Positions 19,099-30,862 of a stretch of DNA of 33,541 nucleotides are shown here, in pieces. The stretch lies in NCBI GenBank assembly GCA_964058805.1, contig CAXKVV010001160.1, positions 1 through 33,541 of the forward strand. Reading direction: 5' to 3'. The DNA is from Schoenoplectus triqueter (Eukaryota; Streptophyta; Magnoliopsida; Poales; Cyperaceae). Position 1 is the first letter of the stretch. The number at the start of each line of letters is the position of its first letter. A program made the translations under genes and the position numbers. Below the pieces are notes generated by a model that was not told the DNA's origin, ran no database searches, and was given only the letters and a program-made list of their open reading frames with translations.

Positions 19099-20358
19099 GT
19101 TCAAATGGTTAATTAAGTTCGTACTTACGTAATTAGATATTAATTATATGATTTGATGAAATTCATAATTTAGACATTATATGTGTATAATTTTAGAAAT
19201 AATTAATTATCTTATATGCAAACAGTAAAAAAAATTTGTAAAATAAATAATACGAGAAATACTTTATTAATCATTCCATATTTTTTGATGTTTTTTCTTT
19301 TTTAAAAAAATAATAGTGATCATTTTGATATGTATTATTAATTTAATTACGTGCTTCTTTGTACTATTATGCAAGGAGATTCTAAGGTGGTTTGAGATGG
19401 ATTGATAGAATATTGAAAAATATGTCGTATTGGTCATAATAATATACTTTAATTAATTTTGAAAATTCATGTTTTTTTCCGACTACAAAGAGGATTGAAA
19501 ATTCCTATTAGAAAGTTACATCTAGAATTCAAATTAGAACAGAAAAAAATCAACAAATGAATGCGTGATTGTTTTCATGAGTACTCGGTCGGCAAGCAAG
19601 CAAGCAAAAGCAGAAGTAGATAAGATAATGTTTAAATATTACGGGGATGACATCATGACATCATGCATCCAAAAAATAACATATATTGCTATATAGCATT
19701 TGCGGATTGAGGTATTTTAAATATAGTAATGTACTTCATAAATGTGGTAATTTAATGTTGCATAAGTATATTTTTAATGGCGGAGCTTGTTCAGAATTTT
19801 CGAGAGGGGGGGGGGTAAAATAAATTTATGCGGACTTAAAATTTTATATCATAAAAATTTAGGTGGGATGCAGAACTACAATCATAGTATAATTATCATA
19901 AAGTGCCTTAAATTATGCAGTGGATATATTAATTTTCACAACTTTTGAAGGAGCTAGCTACAATCATTCCGGTCTCTATTAAGCTCCAAAACTGTATTTT
20001 TTTTCAGAATTCATATTTGATCATAAACAAGTAGGTGTTGTTCTATATATTATGACTTTGTATAGTTGTATTTTTATATTTTGGATGTACTCATATACTG
20101 ATATCAAGGTTTAATATGATCACATTTTATCTCCATAAAAAAAATATGATTCTGCCCATGATAATTAGTGCAATCTTGATTTACGTAGACACCAACCCTT
20201 AAATGCATGACAAGGTACGTATTTGAAGGTGTGAATACATCTCTGGCACCGCACCAATATTGAATGCCATCATTCCCTTATCCAAATTTTCATAATGGGT
20301 AATTAAATCTGGCTAGCAAAACAAATTAATTTAAATTGAGCAGCCTGAAACAAATTGA
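19099..20358. other. AT-rich intergenic DNA
   Basis: No gene is supported. A run of ten G at about 19806-19815 follows TGGCGGAGCTTG, a possible worn end of a hAT-like element. Nothing else could be assigned. Confidence 0.45.
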
Positions 20359-20413
20359 ACGGTACGAGGATCGTCGACACTCGACACTGACACGGTCACA
20401 CTGGATATATAGA
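20359..20413 (+). repeat. Direct repeat, copy 1 (about 50 bp)
   Basis: CGACACTGACACGGTCACAC followed by TGGATATATAG, with a preceding ACGGTACGAGGATCG, recurs at 21235-21282 with a few differences and an 8-bp length change. The two copies bracket a segment of about 820 bp. Confidence 0.8.
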
Positions 20414-20445
20414 AAAATTCAGCAACATTTCATCTCAGTTCTCCG

Positions 20446-20502
20446 CGTAAGTACGTCAATGCACACTTGCATGTACGTACATCAATGCACACTTGCATAT
20501 TC
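20446..20502 (+). repeat. Short tandem direct repeat (about 29 bp, two copies)
   Basis: TCAATGCACACTTGCAT occurs twice, each time preceded by an ACGT-containing word (AAGTACG and TACGTACA). Confidence 0.7.
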
Positions 20503-20618
20503 GTGGGAACAAAAGGGGAAATGCTGAACCAAATATTTCTTAGACATCAGACCAACAAGCGTACGCTCATTAATCCTAAATGAGACAGAATATTAAAAAA
20601 ACAGTTCCAAACAGAGAC

Positions 20619-20656
20619 TATTCGAGATTAATCTCTATTGGATTAATCTCGAACGG
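20619..20656. repeat. Perfect short hairpin
   Basis: TTCGAGATTAATC and GATTAATCTCGAA are exact complements around the 7-nt loop TCTATTG. It is not followed by a T run, so no terminator is proposed. It may be a decayed element end. Confidence 0.6.
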
Positions 20657-20818
20657 GGACCAACTTAAATTAGCTCAAGTTCCAGTGAATTGATCATACA
20701 TAACAATACTACTAAATTATAATGCATCAATTACATGCTCTAATATTAACAATATTAATGCATAATTAAAACAAAATTTTATTTAAGCAAATCAATTAAA
20801 GATTTTAAAAATCAACCT

Positions 20819-21202
20819 TAACGCTCGCCGCAACCCATTGCGCGCCGCTGCCCGATCTCGCTTGCTGCTACCGGTCCCGCTTGCCGTTGCCCACTCCAAT
20901 CACCCGCTCCGGTCCGCTTTCGTTACTCATTTTATTTGAGAGAAAATAGAGGAGAAATTTGTTATTGAGACAACAAGAGAAGAGAACAAAAATTTTGATC
21001 AATTTTGATAGAATTTTGTGTTATTTCGAGCTCAAAAATGCTCAAATTCGGAGCTCCTTTAATGATGGCGGCTGCTGGTTGAAAAATAGAGAGAGTTTGT
21101 ACCTAGGGCAGCAGCACTTATTAGCAACCTTACAGTAATTTTTAACAAAAAACTGTTGTAAACGGCTTTACAGCAATTTTTTGTTAAAAATCGTTATAAA
21201 TG
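20819..21202. other. GC-rich island and hairpin inside a possible decayed element
   Basis: Positions 20820-20920 are strikingly GC-rich (GCCGC, CCGCT and CCGGTCC words) in an AT-rich setting. On the minus strand a 20-codon frame starts at about 20931 (MSNESGPERVIGVGNG...) and stops quickly. At 21131-21202 two imperfect inverted copies of a TAATTTTTAACAAAAAACTG-type sequence form a hairpin; such TTTACAGCAATTTTTTG repeats occur in subterminal regions of CACTA-type elements. I see no CACTA terminus, so the class is a guess. Confidence 0.35.
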
Positions 21203-21234
21203 ATCAGTTGTAAAAGAAGTCTTTTGACATAATG

Positions 21235-21282
21235 ACGGTATGAGGATTAGTCGACACTGACACGGTCACACTGGATATATAG
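21235..21282 (+). repeat. Direct repeat, copy 2
   Basis: Second copy of the 20359-20413 repeat (GTCGACACTGACACGGTCAC then ACTGGATATATAG). Confidence 0.8.
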
Positions 21283-22058
21283 ATATCTAATATCTTCACC
21301 CACGCTCGCCGAGCTTCAAGGTCAGGTAGATAATGTAGATCTCTTTTTTCTTTTCTTTTTCCTTTTTTTTTCCAAATTGTAGATAATGCAGATCTGATAC
21401 ATCACACACCAAACAAACACAGCTGGCATGCTTTTGTTAGATTAGTTTGGGGAAGGGTGAGATGCTCTAGGGGGCTAAATTGTAAAAATTTTGTCTGCCA
21501 CACCCACACTTCAATCATGCGTGAATGCTAACTGGGATAATTGTAAAATTATGTGCTCCGATTATGTTTATGTGATGTATATATAAGAGTATGCTGCATA
21601 TTCAATAATGTATATTATTTTTTAAAATATTTATCATATTAAATCTATAAAATTAATTATATTATATTTTTATGTAAAATATTCAAAATTATATTAATAT
21701 GTTATTATGTTTTCGTATTTTACATTAAAATTCTTCAAAAATAAATGATCGATTCAAAGATTGTAATATTTTTTTAAAATATATTTCCGCATACTAAATC
21801 ATATATACAGCCACATGACGCATATGCGCTATATTGTGATCAACCGCACGTATATTGAAATATGTATTTTAAGACCTTAGGATAACTAGAATCCTGACAC
21901 ACAATACAAGAAAATTAACCTCGATGCTCTTAAGATGTATGACGGGATCTCTTAACAATGGTTCTATTTTTAAAAATTTTATTTTTTTTTCTCAAAATGG
22001 CATGGTTAAAATTATTAAAATAACTCATCGTCAAGGATTTTATCAAAGGACTATTCGT
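21283..22058. other. AT-rich intergenic DNA
   Basis: No gene is supported. GGGATCTCTTAACAATGG near 21945 resembles one end of the foldback at 22474-22848 and may be a solo half-copy. Confidence 0.45.
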
Positions 22059-22061
22059 TTA

Positions 22062-22311
22062 GGCTGTGCTCCACAAAAAAAAAAATAGAAAGGGAAGAAA
22101 GGGGAGAGAAGGGGAGGGAAGGGGTGTTAAAATTAAGTTCACCTTCTTTACATCTCAATTTGAAGGGGATAAATTCTATTGATTTGAAGAGTAAAAAAGA
22201 TAAATTTTTTCTTCCCCTCTTTACATAAAATTTTATGGAGCAAGTAACAAATCAAATTTCCCCTCCCCTCCCATAAATTCTCCTCCTCTACCCACCTTAT
22301 GGAGCACAGCC
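22062..22311. mobile_element. Tourist-like (PIF/Harbinger-type) MITE with TTA duplication
   Basis: A 250-bp element. The ends GGCTGTGCTCCA and TGGAGCACAGCC are perfect 12-bp inverted repeats, and TTA lies directly outside both ends (22059-22061 and 22312-22314). Duplicated TTA/TAA targets and ends starting with GG are diagnostic of PIF/Harbinger-type MITEs. The subterminal parts are purine-rich on the left (GGGAAGAAAGGGG) and pyrimidine-rich on the right, so the arms also pair further in. Confidence 0.88.
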
Positions 22312-22473
22312 TTACCATCCATGTCATGAGATGAAAAAACATTTTAAACTGAAAATCATTGTGCGCGAATATGATGAGTAAAAAAATCGAACGGAGCCTA
22401 AAAGTCTAAAATATAAGATGAGACTTTTAACCACCTGAATTAATATGATGAGTAATTCTAGTGTACATTTAAT

Positions 22474-22848
22474 TGGATCCTTAATAATTATTTATTTTGA
22501 TAATCTTAATAATCAATCTCAAAAAATTATATAAAAAATCTTAAAAATAAAAAAAACTTAAAAACAAATATATTTTAAACTTATAAATTGATGAAGTTTT
22601 AAATTTTATACAATTTGAGTATTATTTGATATTCCATTGAATATTAGTAAATTTAACATATTATAGTTATCATATAATTTTGATGTTCTTTGATGAAATA
22701 ACACATGACACTAAAATTAAAAATAAAAAAATTGATCTATAAGTTTAGAATATGTTTGTAAAACTTCTTTCATTTTCATTTTTTGTGAATTAATTTGAAA
22801 TTGGTTGTCAAGATTATTGTCAAAATAAGTAGTTGTTAAGAGATCTCC
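22474..22848. mobile_element. Foldback MITE, family D
   Basis: The left block GGATCCTTAATAATTATTTA followed by TTTTGATAATCTT pairs with the right block ending AGTTGTTAAGAGATCTCC. Inner blocks TTTTAAACTTATAAATTGAT and ATTGATCTATAAGTTTAGAA also pair. The ends do not carry the GTG-N10-CAC palindrome, so it is not placed with the 14-19 kb elements. Confidence 0.7.
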
Positions 22849-22913
22849 ATCCTATTTAATATCTAATTTACTGATACTTTTAGTTATATTGGTGTGTATA
22901 GTGTATCTGTAGA

Positions 22914-23300
22914 GTAAAAGTATCCTGAGTTTAAGTTTATATAGGTTTTCTACTAGCTTAATTAACTCAAAGATACATTAAATCATCTCTAAATTTTTTT
23001 CTAATCATGTTGCTCCAATTCTTTATATCAGATTTTTATGAGATATAGAGATTTTCTATTTTGAAAATTTTATGTCCATATTTTATTTATCTAAAAATTG
23101 ATATATCTTTATGTGCAAAGATTAATTATCTTATTTATAATTTAGAGTCATTTTATAAAAATCGAAATAAATTCTTAAGAAGTCCAAAAAATAGAAAATT
23201 TTCATATCCCATAAACTTTTAAGCAGCATAAATTGAGATATATATTGAGATAATTTAATATATTCTTGAGTGAAACACGTAAAAGCCCTCATCATGTAAA
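22914..23300. mobile_element. Diverged family A foldback remnant
   Basis: The leader GTAAAAGTATC (22914-22924) is followed by CTGAGTTTAAGTTTAT, a decayed GTGAGCTTAAGCTCAC, then AATTAACTCAAAGATACATT, as in family A. The right arm reaches TTTAATATATTCTTGAGTGA and then loses its terminus. The 11-bp leader spacing is conserved. Confidence 0.6.
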
Positions 23301-24720
23301 ATTTCAAATCAATGCATCATTATCCAAAAGATCATGAATTTGTGCATAACTGCAAGTGCTCGTCTGTTTCAATAACAGCTATCCAATCCAAAATGTAAAT
23401 GTAAACTTCAAATCAATGCATCTCATTATTCGAAGGATCATGATCGAATTTGTACACAAGTAAACCACCAAGATCTACAAGTCCCGTGAAAATTTGCCGA
23501 CTCGATCAAATTAATACCTCAATGATTGTATACGTCTCTGTCCTGAAAATCAGAGAGCATTTTGGCCTGGCACGCTCAAGTTCGATCTGATTTGGACAAA
23601 TTATAAACCGATCACATCACATTGCTACACGCATGCATGCATGAACAATCTGTTTAATTTGTCGACGGAGGAATAAACCGACAACACGTCTCTACCTAGT
23701 CCCACATGAGGGAAACCACAAACATGCAAAGTCAGCCACTAAATATGTGAAATCCCGTAAATTTCAAAATAATAAAATATAAAATATATAATTACTAAAA
23801 TATGAGTAAAATATATATAACAAATTTTATAATTTAGGAAGAAGAAATTGAAATTTAAAATAAATCCCAAAAATTAAATTAAAAAATTATTAAAATATAA
23901 ATAATTTAAATCCAAATTGAGTAGATGAAAGAAATATTTTAATTCATTTAAAATTTGATGAAATAAATAACAATAATTTAAATAAATATCATCATGATGA
24001 TGATTAATTGATTAAAGGAACGTTAAACTAATAAAATATAGATTTAAGGATTTAATTACGGAGTAAAATTATTAAATATAATAAAACTTAGTGAACAAAT
24101 TAGTAAGAAGATAAATTGAGTGGGACACGGTAATTAGTTGTCATAAAAATGAATAAATGGATCGATGGAAATTTGAACAAAATAAAGTATAACATACAAT
24201 CTGATCGTGGAGAATCAAGATCGAACTCATTTATGATAGAAATTATGATTTATTCGTAATATATTTTGTTAAAAATCACAGCCCATAAAATAATATAATT
24301 CATATAAAATAACAAATAATAATTGAAAAACTTATAATTCTGAATTGCAGACATCTTTAAGCGGAAGCGATGCAAGAATATTGATCTTCGGAAGTTTTCC
24401 TCAGTCTTGATGATGACGAATTATGACGTTTTTCCATTCAGACTCTATTTTCTGTTCTTTTCTTAATGGACGAATTAAGGAGATATTAAAAGAATTACAT
24501 GCGACCAAATGAACAGAACTGAGTATATATAAACACTGAGACAATTTCTGAGACCATGTACAACTAATTTGGACAACTGAATTTTTTCATCAAAAATACA
24601 GATGTACGTAGATACATTCTTCAGATACACCCTCCAGATGCACTTTTTAGATGCATCCATTAATTAATTATTCATAAATGAACTTGGCTCATAATTATTA
24701 GCAGTAACATTAAATATTAA
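23301..24720. other. Intergenic DNA, nothing recognised
   Basis: 23300-23760 is of moderate composition with two similar sentences (TTCAAATCAATGCATCATTATCCAAA... at about 23307 and TTCAAATCAATGCATCTCATTATTC at about 23406), a direct repeat about 100 bp apart. 23760-24340 is strongly AT-rich. No frame or RNA gene is supported. Confidence 0.45.
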
Positions 24721-25390
24721 AATATTAAATATTCTAACAATTTACTCTCTTACCTTAATTTCTCCTCTCTTTTTTTTTTCAAAAACGCCTATCCCATTCC
24801 CATCTATCCCCTCCTTGACTTTTCTTCCCTTCCCTCACATAACTCATATCTTTGACTTCCTCTCTTTCTTTTCCTTATGCACATAAATACATAATCATCA
24901 ATCCCTATTTCTCTTCTCTTTTTTTTTGTCCTTACGCACGACACCTACACTTCGCCCTCGTCCTTCTTTTCTTTTTCTTCACTCCTGATCGCTAACCCTC
25001 CTCTTAAGACTCTCTCACTCACTAACACTCACCCCTTAAGAGAATCACCCCTCACTGTCAGGCCCCCTCCAAGCCGAGACCGATATCCAAAAGCATCAAC
25101 CTCGATGGCGCGATCACGCATAAAGGAAGTGAAGTCACAGAGTGACTGGCTGGGAAGAGAGCTTCGACGCCCTTTTGTCGACTGCTCACTCACAATACAC
25201 CTCACCACTGCCGACTCTCTCTCTGCTCTCACGGCCACCCTACCAAGATCGACACGACCTCCCTTGAGGGCTCAGGCCGACCCTTCCCACTTGCCACCAC
25301 TTATCTCTAACTACCAAGACGAACCCAACTCGCTACGACAAACCTAAGCTCACTGCTGCATCTTTTGGTAGCAGACTTGACCCATTACAG
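24721..25390 (+). other. Possible promoter and leader of an unidentified transcript (pyrimidine-rich)
   Basis: A 300-bp pyrimidine-rich tract (24745-25040) contains a CATAAATACA TATA-like word at about 24881. It is followed by a GC-richer stretch with an 80-codon plus-strand frame (25105-25347, MARSRIKEVKSQSDWLGREL...). I recognise no domain. The composition shift resembles a gene 5' end or an LTR, but no LTR borders or splice-linked coding region could be confirmed. Confidence 0.25.
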
Positions 25391-28300
25391 TCTTGATCAT
25401 AATTGCGTTAACATCTTCCTTATTTCTCAGGTCGTGTGAACCTTGTGTCAGTGTTGAGCCCTGTGCCACTATTGGTTGCTTGAATATGCTATTGATTGTC
25501 TAAGTTGTGGTGTTGTCAAACTTGTTAGATGTTTGGTCTTGTAAAGTTTCATTCGCGATTCTAACTCAAATAGATTCCATGAAAGAGAAAAGTATATAAA
25601 ATAAACTTGTGAAGTACTTGACTTGTTAAAGGATCTGTTAAGGAACAAAATAACAACATGACAAATTGAATTAATCACAAGAGCATCACTTTACTTAAGC
25701 TATCGATTCACTGTATAGTTATCAGTGTCCATCTCCCATATTCTCATTTAGCGTGAAAAAAAAATTGAATATGACTTCTTTAATTTTGTTTACCTCATTA
25801 ATCAGATTTCGCTAATCTCAATTTTATTCTATCATTGATGAAGTTCAACTAGGTTTACCTTTCTTAAATATCACTAGTGTACACTTAGTCTGCAATGTAT
25901 CTTATTTATTTGTTTATTTATTTTCTTTTCTTTTATGAACTTTTAAAATTCTGCCTAAAAGACTAACATACTAAATAACATAAAATAAGATTTTATTGAT
26001 TAAGCTTTTAATTAACATAACTGTAGTAAAATTAAATAAGTGATAAAAAAAATAATTAAACAAAATAAATTGAACTAGTACATTAATCAAATAATCATTA
26101 ATTATGAGACACCAACACAATTAATAAAATAAAAATATTTAATTTAATTAAGTTTAATTTAATTGAGTTTTCTAAACTTTTTCACTTTTATTTTATTTTT
26201 ATATAACATAATTTTTAATTTATACAAATAATACTAATATATAAAATAAAATATAATTAAAGAATATAATATAAATAATTAATATTTATAAAATAGTAAT
26301 TAAAATGTAATAATAATTTACATTATAAAATATATATTAATCAATTTCTCTATTTTAAAATAATAAAAACAAATAATAATAAATATTATAAAAATATATA
26401 TATTAATCAATTTCTCTATTTTTAATAAGAATAATATTAATTATGTAATATATTAATCAATTTCTCTATTTTTAAATAATTGATTATCCTAATTATATAT
26501 AGAAATAAGATAATTTCATTAATCAAAATAAATATAATTTAATTATAAACTTTAAATAATAATGCTCTCATCTCCGAGTCTAGTATGCCCTGACCTAACA
26601 ATACCCAACGTGAGTAAGATATTCGTCAATTTAATTTATTTTTGAATTCATAGGTTCTCAAAAATATCTTGATGAGCTGACAATCAAATACATTTAGGAT
26701 AAGATGACTGATGAAATTGTGTGTCCCACCGGAGACCAAGCAGTCAGACATTACCAGCTTTGCCGAAATACTCAGGTGCGGATTGCACTGAGATTTATAA
26801 TATCTTTAGATAGAATTTTATTTGTATTTCATAATATTAGAATTATTTGCATCCATTTCATATGCATTTTATTTGTATGTTGTTAATCAAATTACTTATG
26901 AACTAAAAATAGATTAAATATGATAGATTATCTTGATTAGAAACTCGATAGAATTAGTAAAACATTAGTAAGGTTTAAATAATGTCTTTAATTATATTAT
27001 AAACTAAATATTATTAATTAATCTTTAAATACATAATTATATTATAATAAGAATATTTACTAAATATTTATTAAGATAATTAGTTTTGAAAAGGAATAAT
27101 ATAAATTAAAGTGATATAAGTTATATTTAACGGGATTAATATCTTATTTAGCACATTAATTAATGTAAATTAGTACTGTGAATTTAGAAATAAATCTAAA
27201 AATAATAAATGTTATAAAAATTTTAATTTAAGTTATAAGTTATTAAACACAATAGTTAAGAACCCAATATGATTTAAAAGTGAAAGTAAACTAAGTGCAT
27301 AATTTAAAAGTGCTTACCTAAACAATGGTATGGGCTGAGTGATGTCGGACCAGATTGGTCTAGGTCGATGTATCTTCGAGTATATGATAGGGATCAAGTT
27401 ACTGTTTGTCTTATAGCCCGTAATTGTTTTCTATCATCACATTCAAAAAACACCATTTGTTCGATCGATTACCGAAGACATCACTTGATGGTTTCGGGGA
27501 CTAGTATTTTCATATTTCCTATCTCCCACTATTTCTTTTGTATATATATTTTATTTGTTGTGAGCGGTAGTTGACTTGACTGTATTTTGAGACCAAAGAG
27601 TTATGTCATCTAACCTTCTAACATCATCGTCAATACTCGTTAACGGGCAGCGAGCCATACACTGCTCATGAGGTGTCCCAGATTTAATACATTGTACATG
27701 GATAGTCTCCATTTTTCCAGATTATTAGGCATATGGCAAGTTGAGCTGTTATTTTATTTTTATTTATTATATTGGTATTTTGTAGAGGACCGAATGGGAT
27801 CAAACAAAAATTTATTTTACAAAACAGGATGTACGTGACTTCATCATGCCGTTGTTAAAAATAAATCAGTATGGTGTACGTGACTTCGTCCTGCCATAGT
27901 TCACTTTTCTTTTAAAATTTCAGATGTTGTTGAGTCATATGTATGTGTGCTATGGGGGTTATCTCTCATATTTATAATATTATTATATTTCAGATATTTT
28001 TATTTCTTTGATATAAAATTATTATGACACTCATGTAGCGCATATTTATAAACCTTCTTGCATTCACTTTACACCACACCTATGAATAATTAATCAATTT
28101 AAAAGTTTAACTATAAATATATTTACATATATGTTTTATTGCATCTATCATAAATAAAATTAAACATGTTAAAGTCTAAGTCTAGAGATATTTGATATCT
28201 CGGTGTTTAGACCAAAATCCGCACTTAGCGACTTGTCACACAGGTTCTACGATGATTTTGGATTTCAGGGATGGAGTTAAATGACAGATTATGAGGATCG

Positions 28301-28840
28301 ACTTTAGGAGATGTCCATAATATGATTATTGATAGTCTGCATTTGATTATTGATTGCCCTTCCAGCACCATTATGTTTTGTATTATTTATTATTTTTTTT
28401 ACTTCTGCAAAACTCTGATTTTCTTTATTATTATTATTATTTATTATGATATGTATAAATGGACTGTCATTATTTTATTGAGATAAATGAATAACTTGTG
28501 TATTTTTGAGTTCTACATGTATGCACATCTTTACATGTATGTGGCGGCCGTCACCCCAAACACTATTTTTTTTTGTTCTGGTGTGACAAGATACGCCTTG
28601 TAATTTGTCTGATGGAACCCCCTTGAGTAATATCATTGACAAAGGTCAAGAAAATATTTATAAGAAGATCACGAAGGATCAAGTTGGGAGAATAGAGAGA
28701 AGCTAGATTGAGTTTAAATAAGAATTTGGCTAATTGAGTGTTTCAATATCTTGAATTATCTCTCTCACTTTGTATATGGTTAGTAAACTCTCTAGAGTAA
28801 TGATTTTGTTAGGTAGAACTTGTACATCCAATCAGTGAGA
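25391..28840. other. Long AT-rich stretch with compositional islands, no gene assigned
   Basis: Islands of mixed composition at about 26570-26800, 27310-27900 and 28200-28320 sit in AT-rich DNA and look like pieces of decayed retrotransposons, but no conserved protein motif could be read. Three interspersed copies of ATATTAATCAATTTCTCTAT occur at about 26334, 26400 and 26449. GTACGTGACTTC is repeated at about 27832 and 27877. Confidence 0.4.
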
Positions 28841-28898
28841 GAAGTGATCCTTTTAAAATAGATCTTCTGAAACAACTGAAGAAACTATTTTCGGTCTG

Positions 28899-29135
28899 AA
28901 CCGTTATAACGGTTTGGGAATCATTATAACGGTTTAGAAAGAATAGTCGTTGGATCAATTGAGCTGAAACGTTATAACGATTCACTGAATTGTTATACAT
29001 TTCATAAATCGTTGTAATAATTACTGAATCGTTACATAACGATACGCTCTAGTTTCTTTGAGAATTTTCTGCCTTAGAATATTTTTGAGTATTGAGATGA
29101 ACCGTTATAACGATTACTGAACCGTTATAACGATT
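28899..29135. repeat. Array of palindromic AACCGTTATAACGGTT boxes
   Basis: Near-identical 16-bp boxes lie at 28899-28914 (perfect palindrome), 28919-28934, 28967-28982, 29100-29115 and 29120-29135. Degenerate copies lie near 28988, 29006 and 29027. Several are preceded by TGA. AACCG/CNGTT cores match plant MYB recognition sequences. The surrounding sequence looks like retrotransposon DNA but has no recognised borders. Confidence 0.8.
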
Positions 29136-29580
29136 CACTGGGTAGAAGCATTTTTCTTTGTTGTTTAAGCTCAATTTATCTTGACCAATTCAACCAAGAT
29201 TGAATCTAACTAAACCTAAGTCTAATACAGTCTTGATCAACCTCTTGTATCCCATTAATCTTGGTTCTTGTGCACTAATTCATTTGCATGTTAATCCCTG
29301 CACAAAACTCAAACAAGGCAAATTATAAAATTCAAGATTGTTTTGCAAATCGACAAATCAAAGAAGATGTTAAGTGTAACATTAATATCATAACTTATCT
29401 AATTATATTATAAAGTTTGAATTACATACCTAAATCATTTTCTAAGTAAACTTGAGATTATTTTCTTGTGCGAATTATTTTTCAACCCAATAATAGCATA
29501 AGGTCCTTACATAAATAAATGGTATGAGTAATAATTATAGTATATATTAAAGTATCAGAAAAAATAAAAAAAAAACTTAC

Positions 29581-29943
29581 GTATTTAACGTCGCTTGGAT
29601 AATATATGTCTGATTTTCGTGATTCAAAGAGTCCACGATGTAAATAACTGAGGGTTTGAGCCACACGATCAAAAAAATCCAATGCCCCCTATAATTTATA
29701 TGTATTATTATGGAGATATCAACCAATGGGTAAATAAGTAAATTAATTAAGCTTTGAAGTTCTAACTTCTCAATGTACGGAAGAAACATGTAAGACTTTG
29801 GATCCTTGCATTTAACAAAACATTATCTCAGATAATTAACCGTACATTTCAATTCAGTTTGTACTTGTGTTTTCATGCAAAAATATGGATCGATAAAATT
29901 GCAGTTCTCAATTAAGAAACTCTTGCACGTATCGAAGGAAACC
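29581..29943 (-). pseudogene. Ulp1-like (C48) cysteine protease fragment of transposon type
   Basis: On the minus strand an acceptor TATTACAG (ending at 29944) opens a region encoding FDTCKSFLIENCNF-like sequence. Further on is YMFLPYIEKLELQ, then GHWIFLIVWLKPSVIYIVDSL, ending at a perfect donor GTAAGT (29580 leftward). The GHW and (V)DSL motifs match the His and Asp of the Ulp1/SENP catalytic site, and their spacing (17 residues) equals that of the family. The Cys and Gln part expected downstream is missing, and a stop (TGA/TAA near 29840) interrupts the upstream part. Such proteases are common passengers of plant CACTA and Mutator-like elements and are distinct from host SUMO proteases. An alternative acceptor TTATAG at about 29690 directly before GGGGCATTGG could delimit a separate exon. 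Confidence 0.6.
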
Positions 29944-30862
29944 CTGTAATATATACAATAATTATTCCTCAAATTATAAAACCGATTCTAAAAATTTCAA
30001 TAAAAAATTACAACAATACCACTCTGATCGTTTAGCATCTATTTTCTATAAAATCGATTTTAAATAGACGTTTCTAAATCTTTTTTTCTCGTAGTGAAAA
30101 TCTGCACAATCAAATTACTGATAAAAATTTATATAGATAATTATTTATTAAAACTTCAGTCAGTATATTTATCTACCGCTAACATATCAATGTATTGTGG
30201 GATGAAGATTGGGGAATTTTATATTTATTCTTATAAGAGTTAATATTCTTTTTGGATCTATGCAATGTATCATTTCGAAACGAGATCCATTACACATGTA
30301 CTAAGTCTGTAAGTTTTTTAATTTGTTGGTCGGCTTAGTTTTGAACTTTTATATTGATTATTTAAATTACCCGAACTAATAAGTAATTAATACTGGCTAT
30401 ATATGCTGCCGAATATAGGTACGGAAATTTTCAAAATAAAAATATAATTATTTAGTTTAATTTTAATTTAACTGGAGAACAATCATAAGATGTTTAAAAT
30501 GAGTAAAGGTTGGTAATATTGTGAGTCCGTCTCTAACTATCACTCTCACTGATGATAACGTTATCTCCACTCTTACTCCGAGAAAAAAAATCATTTTTTT
30601 TATCCTCCATACGCCAGAATCAAACTTCGTCTCTGATCACCACTCGCACTGATGATAACACTATCACCATTCTCACCGGTGATAACACAATCATCACTTT
30701 ATCTTTCTTATCCCACAAATAAATTATCGAGGCAAAAAGAAATAGGCAACTAATTTTACCTTGCACAATTTCACTTGAGCAGACCCAACTCTCTTAGAAT
30801 CTGTTCGCCACATTAATTCTCAAGGGAATTGGACTAGGATTTTTATGTCATCAATAATTAGA
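29944..30862. other. AT-rich intergenic DNA with a short imperfect duplication
   Basis: CACTGATGATAAC recurs at about 30549 and 30649, with CTCACCGGTGATAACAC near 30675, a decayed repeat cluster of about 150 bp. No gene or element borders are supported. Confidence 0.45.

Noticed and set aside
21895..21925. CACAATACAAGAAAATTAAC resembling a CACTACAAGAAAA-type CACTA terminus
   Set aside because: The first bases do not match, no inverted partner was found and no 3-bp duplication could be seen.
25105..25347. 80-codon plus-strand frame, the best coding-like island between 19 and 29 kb
   Set aside because: No domain recognised and an overlapping minus frame of similar length; kept only as a low-confidence transcript leader.
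28809..29000. 63-codon minus-strand frame across the palindrome array
   Set aside because: It is generated by the repeated AACCGTTATAACGGTT boxes and has no family features.
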